Shown: positions 18,170 to 27,041, counted from the first letter of the stretch. The stretch: DNA of 64,000 nt from an uncultured Pelagibacteraceae bacterium (GCA_902629575.1 CACORJ010000001.1:1-64000), one strand, 5' to 3'. Made by a program: numbers and translations. Notes: a model not told the origin generated them from the letters alone.

Positions 18170-19108
18170 TTACTTATTATTTATTAATTTATCTATGTTT
18201 ACAACATTTTCCGCCATTCTTGCTGACGCTGCATCAATCATTCTTCCATCAAGTTGAGCTGCTCCCTTTCCCTCTTTAGCAGCCTTTTCAAGCTCCTCTA
18301 AAATTCGTTTTGCCTTATTGACCTCTGACTCTGGTGGAGAAAATACTTTGTTTGCTAATTCAATTTGTGAAGGATGAATTGCCCATTTTCCCTCTATTCC
18401 AATAGCTGCTCCTCTTTTTGCAGCCGCAACATATGCATCGGGATCATTAAAGTCCCCGAATGGCCCATCAATTGCTCTTAAGCCATATGCCCTACAGGTC
18501 ATTACTAATTCAGATAATCCATGATGCCATTGATCTCCAGGATAATCTGGATTTAATCCACCGATAACAACAGTTCTGGCTCTTAAACTTGCAGCGTAAT
18601 CTGCTACACCAAAGTGTAGAGCTTCAAGTCTCTCACTGGATTTAGCTATTTCTTTTATATTTGACATGCCTAAAGCTGTTTCAATTAAGCACTCAATTCC
18701 AATTTTGTTTTTTATTTTTTTGTGTGTCTCTATCTGGGTTAACAGACAATCAACCATATAAACATCACTATCTGTGCCTGCTTTAGGTACAAGAATTGTA
18801 TCAACATTTTCACCTGCTTGCTCCACAATTTCTACTAAATCACTATACATATAATGAGTGTCCAAACTATTTATTCGTACTGATATCGTTTTACCTTTTT
18901 CTCTCCAATTTATCTCGTTTAAAGCCTTGATTACATTTGCTCTAGCTGAAACTTTATCTTTAGGAGAAACTGCATCTTCTAAATCTAAAAAAATATAATC
19001 TGCAGCTGAATTAAGAGCTTTCTCAAACATTTTTGGTGAGGATCCTGGAACTGCCAATTCACTTCGCTGTAATCTTGATCTGGCAGGTCTGTAAAATTTA
19101 TGGCTCAT
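18170..19108 (-). CDS. mcl: Malyl-CoA lyase (HpcH/HpaI family)
   Basis: Cleaves (S)-malyl-CoA to acetyl-CoA and glyoxylate, reversibly. The 312-aa TIM-barrel protein shows RSELAVPGSSPKMFEKAL, the metal-binding block FLDLEDAVSP, LEALHFGVADYAAS, DGPFGDFNDPDAY and GKWAIHPSQIELAN. The last four are hallmark motifs of MclA/Mcl1 lyases rather than citrate-lyase beta subunits. Relative to photosynthetic and methylotroph enzymes, a loop after IGG.N.DY is shorter. It is the first gene of an operon with the CoA-ligase pair, which would make its substrate from malate. Run in reverse, the pair would fix glyoxylate onto acetyl-CoA while making ATP. Confidence 0.88.
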   Translation of the reverse strand: MSHKFYRPARSRLQRSELAVPGSSPKMFEKALNSAADYIFLDLEDAVSPKDKVSARANVIKALNEINWREKGKTISVRINSLDTHYMYSDLVEIVEQAGENVDTILVPKAGTDSDVYMVDCLLTQIETHKKIKNKIGIECLIETALGMSNIKEIAKSSERLEALHFGVADYAASLRARTVVIGGLNPDYPGDQWHHGLSELVMTCRAYGLRAIDGPFGDFNDPDAYVAAAKRGAAIGIEGKWAIHPSQIELANKVFSPPESEVNKAKRILEELEKAAKEGKGAAQLDGRMIDAASARMAENVVNIDKLINNK

Positions 19109-19143
19109 TTTTTTTAGCGGAGTATATATTCTCTATTACAATA

Positions 19144-19170
19144 AGATACTTATTCTTTTTATAAGTATTT
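19144..19170. other. AT-rich inverted repeat between mcl and the DUF2061 gene
   Basis: ATACTTAT (19146-19153) and ATAAGTAT (19161-19168) pair perfectly around a 7-base T-rich spacer, extendable to about 10 bp with one G-T pair. A T-run follows on the + strand, but no + gene precedes it. It lies downstream of the his/DUF2061 unit and in the mcl promoter region, so it may be a weak terminator or an operator. Low support, because palindromes arise readily in such AT-rich DNA. Confidence 0.3.
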
Positions 19171-19193
19171 TTAATGACAAATTTAGAGCATTC

Positions 19194-19409
19194 CTATTTT
19201 TTTAAAACACCATATTTACTAAATTTATACCAAGCTCTCTCATGAAAGTAATATAAGAACATTTTTGTTAAAACTTCTATACCTGCGATAGTTCCGGCCC
19301 AATCAAATTTTCCAGTTATTAACCAAGCTATTAAAAAAGTATCTAAACTAGCTATTACTCTCCAGGTTATTGTTTTTGCTAAATGTCTTTTTTTTTCAAC
19401 GTGTTTCAT
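19194..19409 (-). CDS. DUF2061 small membrane protein
   Basis: A 71-aa protein with the DUF2061 signature: KRHLAKTITWRVIASLDTFLIAWLITG, then a second hydrophobic segment around AGTIAGIEVLTKMFLYYFHERAW. Two membrane helices are likely. Function unknown. It follows hisE by 20 bases on the same strand and is probably the last gene of the his transcription unit; I see no functional reason for that association. Confidence 0.9.
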   Translation of the reverse strand: MKHVEKKRHLAKTITWRVIASLDTFLIAWLITGKFDWAGTIAGIEVLTKMFLYYFHERAWYKFSKYGVLKK

Positions 19410-19429
19410 AATTGCCTTTCTAAATTAAA

Positions 19430-19702
19430 TTATTTTTTTCTTTTTTTTAGTTCCGCAATTACTTCCTCTATTTTTACATTATTTGCTTCTAAAAACATAA
19501 TCAAATGATAAAAAACATCAGCTGATTCATGAATTTTATTTGAGTTTTGTTCAATAGCTTCTATTAACTCTTGAACTTCCTCCAAAACCTTGTCTTTAGC
19601 AAAATTTTTATCATTCAAAAGTTTATTTGTGTAAGATCCCTCTACTGGATTTTTCTTTCTTTCTCTAGCAAGTAAAATAAGATCTTCCAAAGTTTTAAGC
19701 AT
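19430..19702 (-). CDS. hisE: Phosphoribosyl-ATP pyrophosphatase
   Basis: Second step of histidine synthesis: PR-ATP to PR-AMP + PPi. The 90-aa length is normal for HisE. The MazG-like metal-binding helices are visible in EEVQELIEAIEQ and HESADVFYHLIMFLEANN. The track places the start at 19801 through a TTG within hisF, giving 123 aa. I choose the ATG at 19702 (MLKTLEDLILLARER), which restores the family N-terminus and lies one base after the hisF stop. Confidence 0.95.
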   Translation of the reverse strand: MLKTLEDLILLARERKKNPVEGSYTNKLLNDKNFAKDKVLEEVQELIEAIEQNSNKIHESADVFYHLIMFLEANNVKIEEVIAELKKRKK

Positions 19703-19703
19703 A

Positions 19704-20456
19704 TCAAATTCTAACAGGTATATCTTTTGAAGCCAAATATTCCTTAACTTCATTAATAGAATAAGTTCCATAATGAAATATTGAAGCTGCAAGGACTGCA
19801 CTAGCTCCAGAATTTATACCATCAACTAAATGATCTAATGTTCCAACACCCCCTGATGCTATCACTGGAATATTAACATTTGATGTTATTTTTTTCATTA
19901 ACTCAATATCATATCCCGATTTGGTTCCATCTTTATCCATTGATGTAACTAGCAATTCTCCTGCTCCACTGTCTTCCATTTGTTTTGCGTATTTTAGCGC
20001 ATCAATACCACTATTATTTCTGCCTCCGTGAGTAAACACTTCCCACTTTTCTCCAGTTTTTTTCGCATCGATCGCTACCACAATACATTGAGATCCAAAT
20101 TTTTTTGAACTATCAATAACAACTTTTGAATTTTCAACTGCTGCAGTATTAATTGAGACTTTGTCAGCTCCGCAATTAAGTAATCTGTTAATATCCTCAA
20201 CACTTCTGACACCGCCTCCAACAGTCAAAGGAACAAAACATTTCTTGGAAGTTTTTTTTACTACTTCATAGATAGTTTCTCTATTTTCATTAGAAGCCGT
20301 AATATCTAGAAAACAAATCTCATCTGCTCCCCCATCACTATAAATTTTTGCTTGTTCAACAGGATCACCTGCATCTTTAAGATCAACAAAGTTTATACCT
20401 TTTACAACACGACCATTCTTAACGTCTAAACAAGGAATAATTCTATTTTTGAGCAT
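19704..20456 (-). CDS. hisF: Imidazole glycerol phosphate synthase, cyclase subunit
   Basis: With HisH, converts PRFAR and glutamine-derived ammonia to imidazole glycerol phosphate and AICAR. The 250-aa TIM barrel shows [12 protein letters not shown] at residues 9-20 with the first catalytic Asp, [20 protein letters not shown] and the second catalytic Asp in [18 protein letters not shown] released here can be used by purH in this window. Its start is two bases from the 29-codon mini-ORF, and hisE starts one base after its stop. Confidence 0.98.
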   Translation of the reverse strand: MLKNRIIPCLDVKNGRVVKGINFVDLKDAGDPVEQAKIYSDGGADEICFLDITASNENRETIYEVVKKTSKKCFVPLTVGGGVRSVEDINRLLNCGADKVSINTAAVENSKVVIDSSKKFGSQCIVVAIDAKKTGEKWEVFTHGGRNNSGIDALKYAKQMEDSGAGELLVTSMDKDGTKSGYDIELMKKITSNVNIPVIASGGVGTLDHLVDGINSGASAVLAASIFHYGTYSINEVKEYLASKDIPVRI

Positions 20457-20458
20457 TT

Positions 20459-20548
20459 TTAAAAAAAAATTCTATATAAAAAATTTACACTTACTAAACA
20501 TAATACAATAACTAACAAATAGAGACTAATATAATCGAAAGATTTCAT
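20459..20548 (-). CDS. Candidate 29-aa single-span membrane peptide between hisA and hisF
   Basis: A small ORF missed by the 60-aa track cutoff. ATG at 20548 follows the hisA stop with no gap (TAA-ATG), and its TAA at 20461-20459 is two bases before the hisF ATG. It encodes [20 protein letters not shown] followed by VNFLYRIFF: a short polar start, about 20 hydrophobic residues, and an Arg near the C-terminus. That is a plausible single transmembrane helix. Exact tiling of the only sizeable gap within the his operon argues for a real gene. AT-rich DNA readily encodes hydrophobic residues, so chance is possible. No known family recognised. Confidence 0.5.
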   Translation of the reverse strand: MKSFDYISLYLLVIVLCLVSVNFLYRIFF

Positions 20549-21265
20549 TTAATTCATTTCCATTGCTAAATCCTCTAATTTAATGTCACCGTCATATATT
20601 GCTTTTCCAACTATGATGCCCTCAATATTTTTTAAATTTTTAGCTTTTTTAATGTCATTTATTGATGATACTCCACCAGATATTATTACTGGGCAATTTG
20701 ATATCTCGGCAACTTTCATTGTTTCATCAAAATTTGGACTTTGTTTCATACCATCTTTATTGATATCGGTGTAAATCAATCTACTTGCACCAAAATCATT
20801 CACCTCTTTTAAATAATCTAAAGTTAATTTGTTGGAATTTTCTTTCCACCCAGAGACAGATAAATAGCCTTCTTTAGCATCTAAACCTAAAGCAATCCTG
20901 TTTGGAAATTTTTCACAAGCTTCTTTTAAAAAATTTTTATCTTTTATAGCAGCACTTCCTAAAATAACTTTTTCAACGCCAGCATCAATGTATTTTTGAA
21001 TACTATAAAAATTTCTAATACCACCACCTACCTCAACCTTTAAATTAAATTTACCAACTATATCCTGAATAATATCTAAATTTACTGTTTCTCCAGTTAA
21101 AGCACCATCTAAATCAACTATGTGTAAATTTTTAAATCCATTATCTTTATATCTCCCGGCTTGCTCAACAGGAGACATTTCATACTCGGTTTTGTTGTCA
21201 AAATCTCCCTTAACTAATCTTACACATTTTTTGTCTTTTATATCTATTGCGGGAAATATTTTCAT
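20549..21265 (-). CDS. hisA: ProFAR isomerase
   Basis: Fourth step of histidine synthesis, the Amadori rearrangement of ProFAR to PRFAR. The 238-aa barrel starts MKIFPAIDIKDKKCVRLVKG with the catalytic Asp at residue 8. It also contains KVEVGGGIRN and the second catalytic Asp in YTDINKDGMKQSPN. Length is typical. It is preceded by hisH with a 22-base gap and followed immediately by the small membrane ORF. Confidence 0.98.
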   Translation of the reverse strand: MKIFPAIDIKDKKCVRLVKGDFDNKTEYEMSPVEQAGRYKDNGFKNLHIVDLDGALTGETVNLDIIQDIVGKFNLKVEVGGGIRNFYSIQKYIDAGVEKVILGSAAIKDKNFLKEACEKFPNRIALGLDAKEGYLSVSGWKENSNKLTLDYLKEVNDFGASRLIYTDINKDGMKQSPNFDETMKVAEISNCPVIISGGVSSINDIKKAKNLKNIEGIIVGKAIYDGDIKLEDLAMEMN

Positions 21266-21287
21266 TTATTCCTTTTTTTTATTTTTT

Positions 21288-21914
21288 TTATAAATTTATA
21301 AAATTATCAATTATTTTTAATCCAGTTTTATCACTCTTCTCAGGGTGAAATTGGGTTCCGAAAATATTTTCTTTTTCAACAGAGCAAACAATATTTGATG
21401 AATAATCTGTTGTTGATGAAATTACATTTCTATCTTCTGGGACAAGTTCATAGCTATGTACAAAATACATATGAGAATTATTTTCTATATCTTTAAAAAT
21501 TTTACTATCTTTAACAATATTAATTTGATTCCAACCAATGTGAGGAAGTTTATACTTTCCATTTTGATTATTAATTTTTGATACTTTACCCGAAACCCAA
21601 CCAAGGCCTTTGGTTTCTGTTTCTTCATATCCAATATCTGCAAACATTTGTAATCCAACACAAATACCAAGAATCGGTTTTTTATTAGTTATTGCAAATT
21701 CGTTAAGCATATCTGTAAGGCCATCAATATTGTTTAACGCTTCTATACAACTTTTAAATGAGCCCTGCCCTGGTAAAACTACTTTGTCAGAAGATTTAAT
21801 CTTACTTAAATCTGAAGTAACTTCAATTTTTACCTTATCTTTAGCAACCTCGTTAAAAGAGTTTACGACCGAGCTTATATTGCCCGAATTATAATCAACA
21901 ATTGTAACGTTCAT
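21288..21914 (-). CDS. hisH: Imidazole glycerol phosphate synthase, glutaminase subunit
   Basis: Class I glutamine amidotransferase that supplies ammonia to HisF. The nucleophile Cys lies in GICVGLQMF (about residue 85), and the His/Glu of the triad lie in GTQFHPEKS near the C-terminus. LPGQGSFKSC shows the oxyanion-region motif. The 208-aa length is normal. It is placed between hisB (5-base gap) and hisA in the his operon. Confidence 0.98.
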   Translation of the reverse strand: MNVTIVDYNSGNISSVVNSFNEVAKDKVKIEVTSDLSKIKSSDKVVLPGQGSFKSCIEALNNIDGLTDMLNEFAITNKKPILGICVGLQMFADIGYEETETKGLGWVSGKVSKINNQNGKYKLPHIGWNQINIVKDSKIFKDIENNSHMYFVHSYELVPEDRNVISSTTDYSSNIVCSVEKENIFGTQFHPEKSDKTGLKIIDNFINL

Positions 21915-21919
21915 TAAAC

Positions 21920-22510
21920 TTATAACGAGCCTTTGGTGGATGGAATACTCTTTTTGTTTCTTGGATCCATCTCTAATGCAGCTCTTAATGATCTTGCAAG
22001 GCCTTTATAACAAGACTCAATGATATGGTGACTATTATCACCATAAATATTTTCAATATGTAAAGTAATTCCAGCAGATTGTGAGAAAGCCTGAAACCAC
22101 TCTTTAAATAGTTCGGTATCCATCTCTCCAAGTTTCTCGACCTTTAATTTTACCTTCCATATAAGATATGGTCTATTAGAAACATCCACTGCTACACGTG
22201 ATAATGTTTCATCCATTGGTATCATCGCATGTGCATATCTTTTAATTCCAACAAATTTTTTAGCTGCTTTTTTTAAAGCTTCACCAATTGCAATTCCTGT
22301 ATCCTCTGTAGTGTGATGAAGGTCAATATGTGTATCTCCTTTTGCTTTAACCTTTAGATCAATAAGTGAATGCTTTGACAACTGCTCAAGCATATGATCT
22401 AAAAATCCAATACCAGTGTCAATTTGGTACTTACCTTTGCCATCAATATTTACTTCAACATTAATGCTGGTTTCTTTTGTTTTTCTAGATACTTTTCCTT
22501 TTCTAGCCAT
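21920..22510 (-). CDS. hisB: Imidazoleglycerol-phosphate dehydratase
   Basis: Monofunctional HisB, 196 aa, without the N-terminal phosphatase domain found in enterobacteria. The manganese-binding repeats are clear: [18 protein letters not shown] and [14 protein letters not shown] in the first half, then [16 protein letters not shown] and [19 protein letters not shown] in the second. It is the first gene of the his unit and is divergent from hslV across 89 bases, so the histidine promoter should lie at 22511-22560. Confidence 0.98.
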   Translation of the reverse strand: MARKGKVSRKTKETSINVEVNIDGKGKYQIDTGIGFLDHMLEQLSKHSLIDLKVKAKGDTHIDLHHTTEDTGIAIGEALKKAAKKFVGIKRYAHAMIPMDETLSRVAVDVSNRPYLIWKVKLKVEKLGEMDTELFKEWFQAFSQSAGITLHIENIYGDNSHHIIESCYKGLARSLRAALEMDPRNKKSIPSTKGSL

Positions 22511-22564
22511 ATATTTTTAATGGTATACATACATAATCCCACTATATCAATATCAGTCTAAACA

Positions 22565-22594
22565 CTTGAAGTATCAAAAATAGTTACCATTTAT
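22565..22594 (+). promoter_or_regulatory. Candidate sigma-32 promoter of hslVU
   Basis: CTTGAA (22565-22570) is followed after 16 bases by CCATTTAT (22587-22594). This fits the heat-shock pattern CTTGAA...CCATNTA of RpoH promoters, and hslVU is a classical RpoH target. Transcription would begin at about 22600, on the hslV ATG itself, implying a leaderless or near-leaderless message. Pattern match by eye only. Confidence 0.5.
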
Positions 22595-22599
22595 TAGTT

Positions 22600-23115
22600 A
22601 TGACAACAATTGTGTTAGTTAGAAAAAATAATGAAGTAGTAGTAGCTGGAGACGGCCAAGTTAGTATGGGAAATACAGTTGTTAAAAGTACCGCTTCAAA
22701 AGTCAGAAAAATTGAAAAAAGAGATGTCGTTGCTGGTTTTGCTGGATCAACAGCAGATGCATTGACTTTATTCGAGAGACTAGAGGGAAAACTTGAAAAA
22801 CATGCAGGCAACTTGTCAAGAGCTGCAGTTGAATTAGCAAAGGATTGGAGAACGGATAAATATTTAAGAAGATTAGAAGCGTTGATGGCGGTAGGAGATA
22901 AAAATAATAGTTATATAATCTCGGGTACGGGAGACGTTTTGGAGCCAGAAGGTGATGTGATTGGTATAGGTTCTGGAGGAAATTATGCTTTAGCAGCAGG
23001 AAAAGTTTTAATGGAAGGAAATATGTCTGCTGAAGATGTGGCAAAAAAAGCAATTAAAGTTGCAGCAGATATATGTGTTTTTACAAACGATAATGTTAAA
23101 ATAGAAAAAATATAA
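22600..23115 (+). CDS. hslV: ATP-dependent protease subunit HslV
   Basis: Proteasome-like peptidase of the HslUV (ClpYQ) complex. The N-terminus [27 protein letters not shown] exposes the catalytic Thr2 after Met removal. [17 protein letters not shown] and [19 protein letters not shown] are family-diagnostic. At 171 aa it is close to the usual 175. The ATG at 22600 is fixed by the need for a Thr nucleophile, and it lies only about 6 bases from a heat-shock-type -10 element. The stop shares one base with hslU. Confidence 0.98.
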   Translation: MTTIVLVRKNNEVVVAGDGQVSMGNTVVKSTASKVRKIEKRDVVAGFAGSTADALTLFERLEGKLEKHAGNLSRAAVELAKDWRTDKYLRRLEALMAVGDKNNSYIISGTGDVLEPEGDVIGIGSGGNYALAAGKVLMEGNMSAEDVAKKAIKVAADICVFTNDNVKIEKI

Positions 23116-24488
23116 TGGATAATTCAAACGTAACACCACTACATCCTAAAGAAAAAAATAAAAAAGAAAATGCATCTTTGGTAAGTTCATTGTCTCCAAG
23201 AGAAATAGTCTCTGAACTAGACCGATTTGTAGTTGGGCAAAATAAAGCAAAAAAAGCTGTTGCAGTTGCTCTTAGAAATAGGTGGAGAAGACAAGCACTA
23301 TCTGGTGAAATGAAAAATGAAATATTGCCAAAAAATATTTTGATGATTGGTCCAACTGGTGTGGGTAAGACGGAGATTTCTAGAAGGCTCTCGAAACTTG
23401 CTGAGGCTCCTTTTGTAAAAGTAGAGGCCACAAGATTTACTGAAGTTGGATATGTTGGAAGAGATGTAGAACAAATTGTAAGAGATTTAATAGAAATCGC
23501 AATTTCGATGGAAAAAGTAAAAAAAAGAAAAGAAGTTCACGCTAAAGCTCAAAAGGCAGCAGAAGAAAAAGTTTTGGATGCTTTAGTCGGAAAAAAAGCA
23601 AGCTTAGCTACGAGAGAAAGTTTTAGAAAACGTCTTAGAAACGGTGATCTTGATGATAACGAGATAGAGATTGCGGTAAGTGATACTAGCTCAGGTGGAA
23701 CTTCATTTGAAATCCCTGGCATGCCAGGAGCTAATGTTGGAATGATAAATATTGGAGAAATGATTGGGAAATCTATGGGCAGTAAAGAAAAGAAAAAGAA
23801 GATGACTGTTAAAGAGTCTCATGAAATTTTGATAAACGATGAATCTGATAAATTAATTGAACAAGATAAGATTATAAAAGCAGCAAAATTATCCACAGAA
23901 AACAATGGAATCGTTTTTCTAGACGAAATAGATAAAATCTCAGCTAGAACAGATAGGGTTGGTGGTGATGTATCGAGAGAAGGGGTACAAAGAGATTTGC
24001 TTCCACTTATTGAAGGAACTACGGTAAATACCAAACATGGTCCCATTAAAACAGATCATATCTTATTTATTGCCTCTGGAGCTTTCCAGCTGGCAAAACC
24101 GTCCGATTTACTACCAGAACTTCAAGGGAGATTGCCAATAAGAGTTGAGTTAGAAGCTTTAACAAGTGATGACTTCAAAAGAATTTTAAAAGAACCAGAT
24201 TACAGTTTAATTAAACAATATATAGCCTTATTAAAAACAGAAAATGTAGAATTAGAATTTTCTGAGGATGGAATAGATACGATAGCAAAAATAGCATCTG
24301 AAGTAAACGCAACTGTTGAAAATATTGGAGCTAGAAGACTTCATACAATTATTGAAAAAATTCTTGATGATATAAGTTTTACCGCTACAGACAAAGCTGG
24401 TGAAAAAATAGTTATCAACAAAGAATATATAAATAAGAACTTAGATAATTTAGTAAAAGATACTGATCTGTCTAAATTTATTTTATAA
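23115..24488 (+). CDS. hslU: ATP-dependent protease ATPase subunit HslU
   Basis: AAA+ unfoldase that feeds substrates to HslV. Visible are the Walker A motif GPTGVGKT (79-86), the pore-loop region [19 protein letters not shown], Walker [11 protein letters not shown], the sensor region [15 protein letters not shown], and the C-terminal tail [12 protein letters not shown] that docks into HslV. At 457 aa, slightly longer than the 443 of E. coli, the excess lies in a Lys-rich N-terminal stretch and the I-domain. Converges on the smr gene with a 6-base overlap. Confidence 0.98.
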   Translation: MDNSNVTPLHPKEKNKKENASLVSSLSPREIVSELDRFVVGQNKAKKAVAVALRNRWRRQALSGEMKNEILPKNILMIGPTGVGKTEISRRLSKLAEAPFVKVEATRFTEVGYVGRDVEQIVRDLIEIAISMEKVKKRKEVHAKAQKAAEEKVLDALVGKKASLATRESFRKRLRNGDLDDNEIEIAVSDTSSGGTSFEIPGMPGANVGMINIGEMIGKSMGSKEKKKKMTVKESHEILINDESDKLIEQDKIIKAAKLSTENNGIVFLDEIDKISARTDRVGGDVSREGVQRDLLPLIEGTTVNTKHGPIKTDHILFIASGAFQLAKPSDLLPELQGRLPIRVELEALTSDDFKRILKEPDYSLIKQYIALLKTENVELEFSEDGIDTIAKIASEVNATVENIGARRLHTIIEKILDDISFTATDKAGEKIVINKEYINKNLDNLVKDTDLSKFIL

Positions 24489-24896
24489 TTTTTTTTTTAA
24501 AAAAATATAAAAAGCTCCACTACCTCCATCTTTTATTTCAGCCTCTTTAATTTCTCTTATCTTTCCGGATAATTCATTATTTTTTTTAATAAATTCTGGA
24601 ACTGAAAACCTTAAAATACTTAAGTCTTTTGAAATATAAGGATCTCCATCTACGTTAGAATGTAAACCTTTTCCTGTTACACAAATTATTTTTGAAATAC
24701 CTTCCTCATATGAGTCATTTATTAGAGTTTCTATAATCTCATTAGCTTTATGTAATGTATAACCATGAAAATCTACACGCAGAGTTCTTAAAGGTTTTTT
24801 TTCTTTAACACCAGCATCTTTATCATGCAACTTTTCATTGCCTGAAATAAAATTTTTCCATGCTTTTTTATCTTTGTCTGAAATTTTATCTTTCAA
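24483..24896 (-). CDS. Smr-domain protein
   Basis: A 137-aa protein with a C-terminal Smr (small MutS-related) domain: [31 protein letters not shown] and [12 protein letters not shown]. Smr domains cut or bind branched nucleic acids and, in some proteins, mRNA in ribosome quality control. The ORF begins with TTG at 24896, immediately after the TAA of the upstream Tim44-like gene (TAATTG). No ATG occurs before the domain, so TTG is the likely start. Part of the conserved hslU-smr-tim44 cluster. Confidence 0.9.
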   Translation of the reverse strand: MKDKISDKDKKAWKNFISGNEKLHDKDAGVKEKKPLRTLRVDFHGYTLHKANEIIETLINDSYEEGISKIICVTGKGLHSNVDGDPYISKDLSILRFSVPEFIKKNNELSGKIREIKEAEIKDGGSGAFYIFLKKKL

Positions 24897-25493
24897 TTAG
24901 GTTAAAGTATCTACTAGTTGCCAGTTTGGATTGCTAGATCTTATATCTCTTGAAAAGACCCAAGTATCATAAATTTTTTTAATTTTTTCTGGGTGTCCAG
25001 AAATAATTTTTTTGTCTTTATCCTTTATGCAAGTTATTACCTCACTCACAAAATCGACAGTAACATTTAAAATTTTATCTATTTTTTTATGCTCTTTTAT
25101 TTTTGCTGAATTTACTCCGATAAAAGTAATTTCTGCGTAATGGCCTCTCTTGCTTCTCTCTCTTAGGGCATTTACAAATTGATCATAGATCTTTTTGCTT
25201 AATAAAGGCTTGCTTGAAGTTATTTTATTATCATTATCACTAAAGTCAGTGATAATTGTTTCATACGCAATTTTAGCGCCCTTCAAAAATTCTTTTTGGG
25301 CCTGATCGTCAAAATTTTCTTTTTCTAGAGCCTTATTTTCAACTTGAATATTATTAAGCACTTTCTCAAATTGAGATCCTGTCTTTCCATCAAATCCTGT
25401 TCTTTTTCCTAAAATTCCTCTCAACCTGATAAAAATAAAACCGGCAATCATTGCTAGCAATATAATATCTATATACTCAAAACTATAATTCAT
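24897..25493 (-). CDS. Tim44/TimA-domain membrane-anchored protein
   Basis: A 198-aa protein with one N-terminal membrane helix (about residues 8-24, IILLAMIAGFIFIRL), a linker containing GKRTGFD, and a C-terminal Tim44-like domain (ITDFSDNDNKITSSKPLLSKKIYDQF through WVFSRDIRSSNPNWQLVDT). It is the bacterial relative of the mitochondrial Tim44 import factor, which in alphaproteobacteria appears as TimA-like proteins of unclear function. Divergent from fxsA with a 57-base spacer. In other alphaproteobacteria I recall mltA between smr and this gene; here it is absent. Confidence 0.9.
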   Translation of the reverse strand: MNYSFEYIDIILLAMIAGFIFIRLRGILGKRTGFDGKTGSQFEKVLNNIQVENKALEKENFDDQAQKEFLKGAKIAYETIITDFSDNDNKITSSKPLLSKKIYDQFVNALRERSKRGHYAEITFIGVNSAKIKEHKKIDKILNVTVDFVSEVITCIKDKDKKIISGHPEKIKKIYDTWVFSRDIRSSNPNWQLVDTLT

Positions 25494-25550
25494 ACTATTA
25501 ATGTAATTGTTAGTTGAAATTAATCAACATAGTAATTACATTTAAGACAA

Positions 25551-25976
25551 ATGAACCCAGTTTTATTATCAATAATTCTAATTCCAATTTTAGAAATTTA
25601 TTTATTTATAAAAATTGGCGCTCAAATAGGCGCTTTTAATACAATTTTACTTATCTTTATTACAGCAATTATAGGGGTTTATTACGCAAAATACGAAGGT
25701 TTAAACACTATAAGATCTGGAATTACTCAATTAGTTAGAAATGAAATGCCTGCTTATGAAATAATATCCGGAGCAGCAATTGCGTTTGCAGCATTATTGT
25801 TGATCCTTCCAGGTTTTGCTACTGATTGTTTAGGATTTCTACTTATATTCCCTATCACGAGGAAGTTATTTTTTGGAAATCTATCAAAAAAATTTAATAA
25901 AAATAAGGATATAAAAAAAAATTTTATAGATGGAGAGTATGAAGATATAGAGGAGAACGATGACAGAAAAGTTTAA
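25551..25976 (+). CDS. fxsA: FxsA-family membrane protein
   Basis: A 141-aa inner-membrane protein with about three to four hydrophobic segments. Diagnostic are the N-terminus LLSIILIPILEIYLFIKIG, AIIGVYYAKYEGLNTIRS and LLILPGFATDCLGFLLIFP. FxsA overexpression affects phage exclusion in E. coli; its normal function is unknown. The 3' end overlaps secB by 17 bases, and a good Shine-Dalgarno for secB (AGGAGAACG) lies within its last codons. Confidence 0.92.
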   Translation: MNPVLLSIILIPILEIYLFIKIGAQIGAFNTILLIFITAIIGVYYAKYEGLNTIRSGITQLVRNEMPAYEIISGAAIAFAALLLILPGFATDCLGFLLIFPITRKLFFGNLSKKFNKNKDIKKNFIDGEYEDIEENDDRKV

Positions 25977-26382
25977 AATTTTAGCAAAATATATAAAAGA
26001 TATGTCAAGCGAAACCCCCGATGTAGAAACTTTTCTATTTGTTAAAGAAAATATCTCAAAATATCAACTTAATATAGATATTACTTCCAAAGCTCTTAAA
26101 AATAAATTAATCGAAGTTAACACTACATTAAAATTTGAGGATAAAGAACCTAACCCAAAAAAATCTTATTACGAAATCGTTTACACATCAATTATAAAAG
26201 TTGATGATGATGTGAAAGAAAAAAGAGACCTTGAAAAGATTATTTTATGTGAAGTGCCCACAAAAATTTATCCCGATTTAGAAAATTCATTTCTGAATTT
26301 AATACATAATTCAGGACATCCATCTATTAAATTGGAAAAAAAAATCGATTTTGTAAAACTTTATAACGAAAAATTTAATTAA
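25960..26382 (+). CDS. secB: Protein-export chaperone SecB
   Basis: Tetrameric cytoplasmic chaperone that hands preproteins to SecA. The 140-aa protein carries YIKDMSSETPDV near the start, the core strands INVDIT-like NIDITSKAL and FEDKEPNPKKSYYEIVYTSII, and the later EVPTKIYPDLENSFLNLIHNSGHPSIKLEKKIDF region, all typical of alphaproteobacterial SecB. The ATG at 25960 is supported by AGGAG seven bases upstream. Its stop overlaps the convergent dnaQ end by four bases. Confidence 0.92.
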   Translation: MTEKFKILAKYIKDMSSETPDVETFLFVKENISKYQLNIDITSKALKNKLIEVNTTLKFEDKEPNPKKSYYEIVYTSIIKVDDDVKEKRDLEKIILCEVPTKIYPDLENSFLNLIHNSGHPSIKLEKKIDFVKLYNEKFN

Positions 26383-27041
26383 AAAAAATTTTTTTTTAAA
26401 TCTTTTTTTAAAAATTCTCTATGATTTCTTAATTCTTCTTGGCTTGGTTCAACTATTTTTTTAAAATATGAAATATTATCATCGCCAACAACTTTTAATT
26501 TATCATCGTCTTTTTTAAAATCTAAAGTGGGTTCTTTTTGATCAGTCAGATTAATATAAACTTTTGATAATAACTCGCAATCAATTAAGGCCGTGTGTTG
26601 TACCCTTTTAGAATTGTCAATTCTGTATCTTTTACATAAAGCGTCAAGGCTAATCGACGATCCAGGAAATTTATCTCTCGCTATAGAAAGGGTATCGATA
26701 ATTTGATTTTTTATTTTATCCATTCCAAGAATTTTTAATTCGTTATTTATATGAGCTAAGTCAAATGCAGCATTATGAATTACCAATTTTTTTCCATCAA
26801 TAAACTTTAAAAAATCTTGCACAATTTCTTTAAACTTTTTCTGCTTTGATAAAAAATCATCTGAGTATCCATGCACTTCAAAGGCCTTTTCAGAAACTTT
26901 TCTTTCGGGGTTTATGTAACAATGAAATTTTTTTTTTGTGGGAATTAGATTATCCAATTCTATACACCCTATTTCAACAATTCGATGACCTTCGGCAACC
27001 GATATACCTGTAGTTTCAGTATCTAAAACTATTTCTTTCAT
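26379..27041 (-). CDS. dnaQ: DNA polymerase III epsilon subunit (proofreading exonuclease)
   Basis: The 3'-5' exonuclease of the replicative polymerase, DEDDh type. ExoI is LDTETTG (residues 6-12), ExoII is VIHNAAFDLAHINNEL, and ExoIII shows HTALIDCELLSKVY with the catalytic His. At 220 aa it is slightly short, with a C-terminal tail rich in Lys that should contact the alpha subunit. Overlaps coaE by four bases in the coaE-dnaQ arrangement common in alphaproteobacteria. Confidence 0.97.
   Translation of the reverse strand: MKEIVLDTETTGISVAEGHRIVEIGCIELDNLIPTKKKFHCYINPERKVSEKAFEVHGYSDDFLSKQKKFKEIVQDFLKFIDGKKLVIHNAAFDLAHINNELKILGMDKIKNQIIDTLSIARDKFPGSSISLDALCKRYRIDNSKRVQHTALIDCELLSKVYINLTDQKEPTLDFKKDDDKLKVVGDDNISYFKKIVEPSQEELRNHREFLKKDLKKNFF

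Noticed and set aside
19703-19801. Track start of hisE at 19801
   Set aside because: It begins at a TTG inside hisF and adds 33 residues that do not look like HisE; the ATG at 19702 fits the family.
23096-24046. Antisense ORFs within hslU
   Set aside because: Shadow frames of a highly conserved AAA+ gene.
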